NCBI GenBank assembly: GCA_017439425.1
Contig: JAFSJE010000004.1
Location: 62,001 to 126,000 of the forward strand
Source: Oscillospiraceae bacterium
GTDB lineage: Bacteria; Bacillota; Clostridia; Oscillospirales; Oscillospiraceae
Length of the DNA stretch: 64,000 bases
Direction of reading: 5' to 3'
The position numbers and the translations under genes are program-made. Each line of letters opens with the position of its first letter. The first letter of the stretch is position 1. The notes under the pieces were generated by a model. The model had not been told where the DNA came from. It made no database searches and saw only the letters and a list, made by a program, of their open reading frames with translations. Of the stretch, positions 56,770 to 64,000 are shown one piece after another.

Positions 56770-58632
56770 TTGGCAAAAAAGCAGTTCAAGGCCGAGAGCA
56801 AGCGGCTTCTCGACCTGATGATCAACTCAATCTACACACACAAGGAGATATTCCTGCGCGAGATCATCTCCAACGCCTCCGACGCCTGCGACAAGCTCGC
56901 GTACAAGACTCTTACAGAGGGCAGCGCGGTAAACCGCTCCGAGCTCGGCATAGCGATCCACCTCGACCGCGAAAAGCGCCTTATCCTCGTCGGCGACAAC
57001 GGCATCGGAATGGACAAGGAGGATCTTGAAAATAACCTCGGCGTCATCGCCTCCAGCGATACCTTCCGCTTTAAGGAGGAGATGAAGAGCGAGGAGAAGG
57101 AAACTGACGCTATCGGTCAGTTCGGCGTCGGCTTTTATTCCGCATTTATGGTCGCGGATGAGATTACAGTCCGTACGAAGAAGTACGGCTCCGACACCGC
57201 CTACGAGTGGGTTTCCTCCGGCGCTGACGGCTATACGATCAAAGAGTGCGACAAGGATACAGTTGGCACCGACGTCATTATGCACCTGAAGGACGATACC
57301 GAGGACGAAAGATATTCCGAATTTCTCGATGAGTGGAGAATCAAGGAGCTTGTAAAGAAATATTCCGACTATATCCGCTTCCCGATAGTTATGGACGTAA
57401 CAAAATCCCGCAAGAAGGAGGGAGGCGACCCCGAGAAGCCCGAGTATGAAACCTACACCGAACCGGAGACCCTGAACTCCATGGAGCCTATTTGGAACCG
57501 CCCGAAATCCAAGGTCAAGGATGAGGAATATAACGAGTTCTATATGCAGAAGTTCCACGACTACGAGGCTCCGCGTAAAGTCATCAGCATCTCTGCTGAG
57601 GGTAACGTGCAGTACAAGGCGCTTCTGTTCATTCCGGCAAATGTGCCTTACGATTACTACACCCGCAGCTTCGAGCGCGGACTCCAGCTCTATTCCGGCG
57701 GCGTTATGATAATGGAAAAGTGCGCCGACCTGCTTCCTGAGTTTTTCCAGTTCGTGCGCGGCGTTGTCGATTCACCCGACCTCAGCCTCAATATCTCCCG
57801 TGAGATGCTCCAGCACGACAGACAGCTGAAGCTCATCGCGCAGAACCTTGAAAAGAAGATTAAATCCGAGCTTCTTAAGCTCTTGAAGGACGACAGAGAG
57901 AGCTATGAGAAGTTCTGGACTTACTTCGGCCGCCAGATAAAATACGGCGTTGCCGAGAATTACGGCGCGAAGAAGGAGCTTCTGCAGGATCTTCTGATGT
58001 TCCGCTCATCGAATAAGGAGGGCTTCGTGACCCTCGACGAGTATGTTGCCGGCATGAAGGACGATCAGAAATACATCTACTACGCCGCAGGCGACAGCGC
58101 CGAGAAGGTCGCAAAGCTCCCGCAGAACGAGAAGTTCAAGGCGGACGGCGTTGAGGTGCTGTATTTCACCGAGGAGGTCGACGAGTTTACCGCGCAGATA
58201 CTTGGAAAGTACAAGGATAAGGAGTTCAAATCCATTCTGGACGGCGACCTCGACTCTGAGAAGCCCGAGACCGAGCATAAGGGCGTGTACGAATTTGTCA
58301 AGAACGCACTGGGCGACAAGGTCAAGGAGGTACGCGCCTCTGCAAGACTTGTTTCTCACCCTGTATGCCTCGTTGCAGGCGAGGGACTGAGCTTCGAGAT
58401 GGAAAAGTACTTCGCTCAGGTTCAGCCGGACTCCGGCATCAAGGCGGACAGAATCCTCGAGCTGAACGAGTCCCACCCGATATTCGCAAAGCTATCCGAC
58501 GCCATTGAGCACGATGAGGAAAAGGCGAAGAAATACGCCTCGCTTCTCTATGACCAGGCAGTGCTGATCGCGGGACTTCCGCTCGACGATCCCAGCGCCT
58601 ACACAGACCTTGTCTGTGAGCTTATCGGCTGA
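56770..58632 (+). CDS. htpG: Chaperone protein HtpG (Hsp90)
   Basis: A 620-residue Hsp90 homolog. The GHKL ATPase domain (about 1-215) carries LIFLREIISNASDACDKL-like helix residues (NASDA), DNGIGMD and GQFGVGFYSAFMV. The middle domain (to about 500) has NISREMLQ, and the dimerisation domain is C-terminal. The start is a TTG (reading MAKKQFKAESK), with GAAAGAAG upstream. No better start is available, so translation may be reduced. It could be cotranscribed with guaB, since no promoter is clear in the 26-base gap. Confidence 0.97.
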   Translation: MAKKQFKAESKRLLDLMINSIYTHKEIFLREIISNASDACDKLAYKTLTEGSAVNRSELGIAIHLDREKRLILVGDNGIGMDKEDLENNLGVIASSDTFRFKEEMKSEEKETDAIGQFGVGFYSAFMVADEITVRTKKYGSDTAYEWVSSGADGYTIKECDKDTVGTDVIMHLKDDTEDERYSEFLDEWRIKELVKKYSDYIRFPIVMDVTKSRKKEGGDPEKPEYETYTEPETLNSMEPIWNRPKSKVKDEEYNEFYMQKFHDYEAPRKVISISAEGNVQYKALLFIPANVPYDYYTRSFERGLQLYSGGVMIMEKCADLLPEFFQFVRGVVDSPDLSLNISREMLQHDRQLKLIAQNLEKKIKSELLKLLKDDRESYEKFWTYFGRQIKYGVAENYGAKKELLQDLLMFRSSNKEGFVTLDEYVAGMKDDQKYIYYAAGDSAEKVAKLPQNEKFKADGVEVLYFTEEVDEFTAQILGKYKDKEFKSILDGDLDSEKPETEHKGVYEFVKNALGDKVKEVRASARLVSHPVCLVAGEGLSFEMEKYFAQVQPDSGIKADRILELNESHPIFAKLSDAIEHDEEKAKKYASLLYDQAVLIAGLPLDDPSAYTDLVCELIG

Positions 58633-58699
58633 TTATAGTACCGGTCAGAATTAAAAATTTAATATATAGCCCGTATTATAAACCGAAAGGAAGAAACCC

Positions 58700-59974
58700 A
58701 TGAGCAGGAACCCCGATACCTATCTTCTCTATGAGTATATGGAGAAGATACCGTTCACCGTCCGATTCAAGGTATGTCTTGACGAGAGAGTCGATGAGAA
58801 GCTTCTGAATGAGGCTGCGCAGGAGGCGATCGAGCGCTTTCCGTACTTCCGCGTTCAGCTCGGACTTGACGTGGAGCAGAACTATACTCTTGAAAAAAAC
58901 GGCAGACCCATCGCCGTACTGCCCGAAAAGAATGAACGTCTTGTGCTCGGCAGCGAGGAGGTATACGGTCACCTCTTTGCCATAACCTACCGCGATGACT
59001 GTATCTGGTTCAACTTCTCCCACGCGCCCTGCGGCGCTTTCGGCGGCCTTTTCTGGCTGAAAGCAACGCTGTATCAGTATATGCTGAAAAAATACGGCGC
59101 TCTTAAGGCTCCTGCGGACATAAAGCTGCCCGGCACCCCCGTGACTGACGGCGAGCTGTTCTTCCCGGATGCGGAAAGCCTTCCCACCGACGAGCCGATC
59201 TCGCGCTACACCGGCGGCGACTGCAATCTCGCGCTGATGAGAACGCTCAAATACCTCGTAAATCCCTTCCAAAAGCAGTGCTATTACTATGAAATTGAGA
59301 TACCGTCCGGCGCCTTTATGGACTATGCCAAGCGCATTGACGGTACTCCGAACACTATTCTCACAGCTATGATGATTAAGATGTGCGGCAAATTCTTCAA
59401 GGAGAAGAAAGGGACGCACCTGTCAGCGAGAATTGCCGACGATTATCGCTCGGATATCGGGGCAGAGGAATCATATCGTGATTTTGTCCGGTTCATTCAC
59501 GTCCGCTATGAATGGGATATGATGGGAGAGACCGTAGAAAAGCTCAATATGCGCGCACGCGGCGCGATCATCTCGCAGAATCAGCCGGAGCTAAGCTGGG
59601 AGCGCTTCCGCAAGCTCGACAAGGCGCATAAGAGCATTGACGCCGCGCAGGGACTCAAGGAGAAAAAAGCTGCCGCAGGCAAAAACAGCGCGTTCAGAAG
59701 CGATCCGCGCGATATTCTGACAATAAGCTACGTCGGAAAGACCGACTGGGGCGAGATGGATAAGCACATAAAGTCGATGTACACTATAACTGACGGCGAC
59801 TTTATGCTTGAGGTCAACGCAGTTGGCGATAAATTCTGTGTCTCGTTCCAGCTGATTGACAATAACCGCAAGCCGCTCGACCTCTTCTGCGATGTGCTGA
59901 GGGGCGAGGGCATACCGTTCACGGTCTCCGAAATGCAAACGCGCTATATGCCGAAAATACAACTCCCCGGTTAA
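58700..59974 (+). CDS. Acyltransferase-like protein (condensation/CAT fold) with degenerate motif
   Basis: A 424-residue protein of the chloramphenicol acetyltransferase/condensation-domain fold, similar to Clostridia alcohol-acetyltransferase-like proteins. The N-terminal half reads VRFKVCLDERVDEKLLNEAAQEAIERFPYFR, and FNFSHAPCGAFGG takes the place of the HxxxDG catalytic motif. The histidine is kept, but the Asp-Gly is replaced by Gly-Ala. The C-terminal half (LTISYVGKTDWG, FCVSFQLIDNN) completes the two-lobed fold. It may be inactive as an acyltransferase or use another residue. It is transcribed alone, with GAAAGGAAG upstream. Confidence 0.75.
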   Translation: MSRNPDTYLLYEYMEKIPFTVRFKVCLDERVDEKLLNEAAQEAIERFPYFRVQLGLDVEQNYTLEKNGRPIAVLPEKNERLVLGSEEVYGHLFAITYRDDCIWFNFSHAPCGAFGGLFWLKATLYQYMLKKYGALKAPADIKLPGTPVTDGELFFPDAESLPTDEPISRYTGGDCNLALMRTLKYLVNPFQKQCYYYEIEIPSGAFMDYAKRIDGTPNTILTAMMIKMCGKFFKEKKGTHLSARIADDYRSDIGAEESYRDFVRFIHVRYEWDMMGETVEKLNMRARGAIISQNQPELSWERFRKLDKAHKSIDAAQGLKEKKAAAGKNSAFRSDPRDILTISYVGKTDWGEMDKHIKSMYTITDGDFMLEVNAVGDKFCVSFQLIDNNRKPLDLFCDVLRGEGIPFTVSEMQTRYMPKIQLPG

Positions 59975-59997
59975 TTAAACAAACGGATTACAAAAAA

Positions 59998-60041
59998 TCA
60001 CCGGCCAAGTCCGAATCAGGACAAGACCGGTGATATTTTTT
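59998..60041. terminator. Terminator between converging genes
   Basis: Outer stem TCACCGG/CCGGTGA with further pairing inside, followed by TATTTTTT. Serves the acyltransferase-like gene and lies against the leftward permease stop. Confidence 0.8.
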
Positions 60042-61257
60042 ATGCCCTTCTGAGGGCTTTTATGATCTGCGGGATCGTCGGCTTCACGCCGTAGAGGAGA
60101 ACTCCGGCGCGATAGATCTTTGCGCTGAGAACGCCCACTCCGAATACGCTGACGGCGAGGATCGCCACGCTTGTGAGCTTTTCCCAGAGGGGAACGGAGG
60201 ATAGCGCGATGCGCGCGAACATCGCCATCGAGCTTGTGAGCGGGAAGAAGGAGCAGACCTTCATCGCAATATTGTCAATACTGCCCGAGGAGAGCGAAAA
60301 GATGACGATAATATAGACGATGATGAACGAGAAGTTCACCGGCAAAATCGCGCTGCCGACCTCCTCGACCTTCGACACCATACTGCCGACGGCGCCGTAG
60401 AGAAACGCGTAAATGAAGAATCCGAGGATGAAGTAGATTATCATGTAGATGAGAAGCTCAAGCGGAATATCGAAGAGCGAGCCGACGATGGGTATGCTTT
60501 CGAGCGCGCCGCGGTTGAGATTGAAGAAGAAAAAGCCGGAGCCGAACACTGCGACAAGCTGAAAGAGCCCGGCCGCGCCCGCGGCGATGACCTTGCCGAA
60601 CATCATCGCAACCGGGTCGGCGCTTGTGATAAGCACCTCCATGCAGCGGCTCGACTTCTCAGCCGCCACCGCCGAGGCGACCATCTGACCGTAGATCAGT
60701 ATCACCATATAGAGCGCGATGACCATAACGTAGGTATAGAGATAGTTCTGGGTCTGATCTACTCCGAGGTTGACGGTTTCAAGCTCAATGTCGGGATTGA
60801 GAATCGCCGCCGCCTCGTCAGGCGAAACGCCGCTTTTAAGAAGTCCCGTAAACTGCGCCGCCGAGCGCATAACCTCGAGCGCCGTATAGCCGCGGGTGTC
60901 GGTGAGTGTGATGTTAGGCACGAAATATCTGAGATTTTGCTCGCCGTCAACGTAAAAGCCGCAGCTTGCGTCACCGGACTGCACCATAGCCTCGGCGTCG
61001 CCGGTTATTACAATGGTACTGCCCTCGAAGGCGGAGGAAAAAAGAGCTTTGTAGTATTCCCCGTCAAGCCCGTCAGCCACTGAGAGCGCAATCGTGTCCT
61101 CACCGAAAACGCCGCTGTCGGAGAAGGCGGAGATTATTCCCGGAAGATTTGTAACCACGGCGATGGTTATGACGAGAAAAAGTGTCACGCCGAGAAAGAC
61201 CTTGTTCTGAAAGTAATTTGTGAGCTCAAAGCCCAGAATCGTCTTAAACTGCTTCAT
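60040..61257 (-). CDS. ABC exporter permease, NatB-like
   Basis: A 405-residue ABC-2-type permease. One N-terminal helix (VFLGVTLFLVITIAVV) is followed by a large extracellular region (about 45-180). A block of five or six helices lies between about 180 and 370 (VIALYMVILIYGQMVASAVAAEKSSRCMEVLI is the typical motif). The layout resembles the sodium exporter NatB and related CcmB-like permeases. It sits 9 bases after the ATPase gene. The substrate (sodium, drug or peptide) cannot be inferred. Confidence 0.88.
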   Translation of the reverse strand: MKQFKTILGFELTNYFQNKVFLGVTLFLVITIAVVTNLPGIISAFSDSGVFGEDTIALSVADGLDGEYYKALFSSAFEGSTIVITGDAEAMVQSGDASCGFYVDGEQNLRYFVPNITLTDTRGYTALEVMRSAAQFTGLLKSGVSPDEAAAILNPDIELETVNLGVDQTQNYLYTYVMVIALYMVILIYGQMVASAVAAEKSSRCMEVLITSADPVAMMFGKVIAAGAAGLFQLVAVFGSGFFFFNLNRGALESIPIVGSLFDIPLELLIYMIIYFILGFFIYAFLYGAVGSMVSKVEEVGSAILPVNFSFIIVYIIVIFSLSSGSIDNIAMKVCSFFPLTSSMAMFARIALSSVPLWEKLTSVAILAVSVFGVGVLSAKIYRAGVLLYGVKPTIPQIIKALRRA

Positions 61258-61266
61258 TTTTTCACC

Positions 61267-61977
61267 TCAGATCCTGTCGGACGCGTACTCAACGAATAGG
61301 TCGGTGAGATTTTTGCCGTGCTCGCGCATAAGCTCGTCCGTCTTGCCCTGCAAAACCGCCTCGCCGCCGTTCAGGATAACTATGCTTGAGCAGAATTCCT
61401 CGACGTAGTTCATCTGATGCGAGGAGAAAAGCACGATTTTGCCGAGGGCTATTTCCTCTTTTACAACGTCCTTCAGCAGTATCGCGTTCACCGGGTCAAG
61501 ACCGGAGAACGGCTCGTCGAGAATTATGATGTCCGGATCGTGGGCGAGGGCGGTGACAAGCTGGATTTTCTGCTGATTGCCCTTTGAGAGCGTACCGAGC
61601 TCTTGATTGCGGTGCTCGCTCATGCCGAGGCGCTCAAGCCAGCGGTCAATGCTCTTTACTGCGTCCGCCTTTTCCATGCCCTTAAGCCGGGCGAAATATG
61701 TGAGCTGGTCGATTATTTTCTTTTTGGGGTAGAGTCCGCGCTCCTCAGGAAGATAGCCTATGCCGGTTTTAGCGTAGTCAATGGGCTTGCCGTCAACGAG
61801 CACCTCGCCGGAGTCAGCGGGGAATACGCCCATTAGTATGCGGATGGTGGTAGTTTTGCCGGCGCCGTTGCGCCCGAGTATGCCGAGCGCCTCGCCGCTC
61901 TCTGCTGAGAAAGTAAAGCCCTTCAGCACTTCTTTTTCACCAAAGGATTTGCGGATGTTTTTGAGTGTAAGAACCAT
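61267..61977 (-). CDS. ABC exporter ATP-binding protein, NatA-like
   Basis: A 236-residue ATPase with Walker A GRNGAGKTTTIRIL near residue 35, signature LSKGNQQKIQLV (a variant with Lys instead of Gly-Gly), Walker B IIILDEPFSGLDP and H-loop SSHQMNYVEEF. The signature LSKGNQQK and length match NatA-type exporters. The start has AAGAGGTGA upstream. It forms a two-gene operon with the permease that follows. Confidence 0.92.
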   Translation of the reverse strand: MVLTLKNIRKSFGEKEVLKGFTFSAESGEALGILGRNGAGKTTTIRILMGVFPADSGEVLVDGKPIDYAKTGIGYLPEERGLYPKKKIIDQLTYFARLKGMEKADAVKSIDRWLERLGMSEHRNQELGTLSKGNQQKIQLVTALAHDPDIIILDEPFSGLDPVNAILLKDVVKEEIALGKIVLFSSHQMNYVEEFCSSIVILNGGEAVLQGKTDELMREHGKNLTDLFVEYASDRI

Positions 61978-62039
61978 AAAATCACCTCTTGGATAGAGTA
62001 TAGCATATATTTGTAAAAATAAAAGGGAATGACGGCAAT

Positions 62040-62072
62040 AAAAATACTGCCCGCCCGATTGGGCGGACAGTA
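62040..62072 (-). terminator. Terminator of the uracil permease gene
   Basis: Read leftward: stem ACTGTCCGCCC/GGGCGGGCAGT with an AATC loop and an ATTTTTATT tail. Confidence 0.88.
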
Positions 62073-62090
62073 AGTTGATTTTGAAGCTTT

Positions 62091-63407
62091 TTATTTTGCC
62101 TTCTTCGTGCCGAAGCAGACGTTTACGAGGATTCCGAGGATCAGAGCGCAGGCGACCTCGGTAAGGGTCACGGCGCCGAAGCTGACGCTCATTCCGCCGA
62201 CGCCGGCGATGAGGATTACGGAAACTACGAAGAGGTTGCGGTTATCGTTGAGATCGACGGTCTGGATCATCTTAAGACCGCTGACTGCGATGAAGCCGTA
62301 GAGTGCGATGCAGACGCCGCCCATTACGCAGGAGGGGATGGAGGCGAGGAATGCCGCGAAGGGAGCGATGAAGCTTATTATGATCGCGATGATTGCGGTG
62401 TAGAGAATTGTGACAACGGAGGCGTTGCCGCTGATTGCTACGCAGCCGACGCTCTCGCCGTAGGTGGTGTTGGGGCAGCCACCGAAGATAGCGCCCGCGA
62501 AGGAGCCGACACCGTCGCCGAGGAGGGTCTTGTCAAGACCGGGATCCTTGAGAAGATCGTGGCCGATGATGCTGGAGAGGTTCTTGTGGTCTGCGATGTG
62601 CTCAGCGAAGACAACGAATGCAACCGGAGCGTAAGCTACGAAGAGGGTGAAGATGTAGCTGGGGGTGAGGCCGGAGAAGCCGTCGACGCCGGCAACCAGG
62701 AAGCTGAAATCGGGAACCCACTTCATGCTTGCGAATACGCCGAAGTTGATGACTACGAGAGCGGCGTTGTTGGTTGCATTGCCGATTACGGTGAAGATCG
62801 CCGCGACGGCGTAGCCCGCGAGGATGCCGATGATGAAGGGGATCATCTTGAGAAGCTTCTTGCCGAAGATGGAGGCTGCCATGGTAACGAAGAGGGTAAC
62901 AAGACCGCAGATCATGGAAACATAGGTGCTGGTCTCCATTCCGTTCGAGCCGGTAAGATCGCCGACTGCGTTGCCCGCGAGGGAGAGTCCGATGATTGCA
63001 ACCGTGGGGCCGATGACGACGGCGGGCATGAGCTTGTCGACCCAGCCGGTGCCGACTGCCTTGACGATAAGAGCGAGAACTACGTAGACAAGACCTGCGA
63101 TAAGAGCGCCGATGATGAGTCCGGCATAACCGATCTGAACGGAGGCGGCGCCACCGAAGGCTGCGAACATCGAACCGAGGAACGCGAAGGAGGATCCGAG
63201 GAAGACGGGGCTCTTGAACTTTGTGAAGCAGAGATAGACGAGAGTTCCGACGCCTGCGCCGAAGAGCGCCGCGGTCTGGCTCATGCCGTTGCCGACAATG
63301 GAAGGAACCGCGATGGTCGCCGCCATGATCGCGAGAAGCTGCTGGAAAGCGAAGAGGATCGTCTGTCCTACAGGGGGCTTGTCTTTAATGCCGTAAGTGA
63401 GATTCAT
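62091..63407 (-). CDS. uraA: Uracil/xanthine permease
   Basis: A 438-residue nucleobase:cation symporter 2 protein with about 14 membrane helices. FAFQQLLAIMAATIAVP and the substrate-binding motifs FAEHIADHKNLSSIIG and GGCPNTTYGESVG are uracil-permease signatures. It imports uracil for salvage. The ATG at 63407 has AGAGAGGTA upstream; the earlier in-frame ATG lies inside the palindromic element. It follows pyrR, so uracil uptake and the pyrimidine sensor are likely cotranscribed, as in other Firmicutes. Confidence 0.95.
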   Translation of the reverse strand: MNLTYGIKDKPPVGQTILFAFQQLLAIMAATIAVPSIVGNGMSQTAALFGAGVGTLVYLCFTKFKSPVFLGSSFAFLGSMFAAFGGAASVQIGYAGLIIGALIAGLVYVVLALIVKAVGTGWVDKLMPAVVIGPTVAIIGLSLAGNAVGDLTGSNGMETSTYVSMICGLVTLFVTMAASIFGKKLLKMIPFIIGILAGYAVAAIFTVIGNATNNAALVVINFGVFASMKWVPDFSFLVAGVDGFSGLTPSYIFTLFVAYAPVAFVVFAEHIADHKNLSSIIGHDLLKDPGLDKTLLGDGVGSFAGAIFGGCPNTTYGESVGCVAISGNASVVTILYTAIIAIIISFIAPFAAFLASIPSCVMGGVCIALYGFIAVSGLKMIQTVDLNDNRNLFVVSVILIAGVGGMSVSFGAVTLTEVACALILGILVNVCFGTKKAK

Positions 63408-63450
63408 ATGTTTGTACCTCTCTATGAAAAAATTTGTATTGCTAACTGAT

Positions 63451-63556
63451 TTATTGGCGGCTCTTTTTCCGCCTGATTTCACCGAAAAAATTTGCAGTAC
63501 ACAAAGTACAGCTGCATTTTTTCGTCATCATCATACGAAAAAATAGCTCGCCAATA
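63451..63556. repeat. 106-bp imperfect palindromic element between pyrR and uraA
   Basis: Ends ATTGGCGGCTC and GAGCTCGCCAAT-type arms pair. Within them CGAAAAAATTTGCAG/CTGCATTTTTTCG (63483-63524) and ATTTTTTCGT/ACGAAAAAAT (63516-63544) form two hairpins that share bases 63516-63524 and so exclude each other. It could be an attenuator or a repeated palindromic element. Confidence 0.6.
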
Positions 63557-63581
63557 TGCGTACTAAATGTTTTCGGAGTCG

Positions 63582-64000
<419 letters not shown>

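Overview
The window is bacterial and almost certainly comes from a spore-forming, anaerobic Clostridia (Oscillospirales/Oscillospiraceae-like gut Firmicute). The support is a spoVAD-spoVAE pair, ribonuclease Y, a PyrR attenuation protein, a SipW-class secretion signal, PTS sugar uptake, a monomeric [FeFe] hydrogenase and Clostridia-typical conserved hypotheticals. Most genes share a moderately high GC style (CGC, CTC/CTT and GGC codons). The placement is inference from gene content.

Layout. 1-3142: 3' part of dnaK and all of dnaJ. 3181-6504: leftward housekeeping genes (degenerate S24-like protein, YbaK deacylase, conserved hypothetical, flavin-fold protein, fructokinase, lipoprotein). About 6.6-17.7 kb: a genomic island with different codon use (CTG, CGG, GGG). 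It carries a zinc-ribbon microprotein, a secreted hypothetical, a 7TM sensor plus partner histidine kinase plus LuxR-type regulator, a DUF4428-like protein, a lipoprotein and a large SLH surface protein. Its right edge lies beside tRNA-Val, with a 27-bp copy of the tRNA 3' end. 17.9-28.6 kb: rny, an HD hydrolase, a YhhN protein, a GH3 glycosidase with a small membrane protein, a polysaccharide deacetylase lipoprotein, a DUF3810-type membrane protein, a phosphoesterase and a PatB-type lyase. 28.9-39.7 kb: a carbohydrate block with GT4 transferase, oligo-1,6-glucosidase, amylosucrase-like GH13, HAD phosphatase, sucrose-type PTS EIIBCA, HPr, EI and a second fructokinase. These fit import of sucrose or a related glucoside as the phosphosugar, its splitting and phosphorylation of fructose. 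39.9-48 kb: UvrA2-like ATPase, rpsF-ssb-rpsR, aminopeptidase C and a polar amino-acid ABC transporter. 48-52 kb: a SipW-class beta-helix surface protein and spoVAE/spoVAD. 52.2-64 kb: hydrogenase, 8-oxoguanine glycosylase, ThrH, IMP dehydrogenase, HtpG, an acyltransferase-like protein, a NatAB-type exporter, uracil permease and PyrR (truncated by the window end).

The most notable non-coding structure is a 163-bp MITE-like element present twice at about 98% identity and in opposite orientations. Each copy sits between two copies of a palindrome, and the two palindromes are unrelated and of different length. Other palindromic elements lie before pepC and between pyrR and the uracil permease. 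A pair of inverted palindromes flanks a promoter that points away from the surface-protein gene at 48078, which suggests an invertible switch. In the island, two 79-bp promoter copies carrying the same 12-bp dyad suggest an autoregulated signalling circuit that once controlled at least one further gene.
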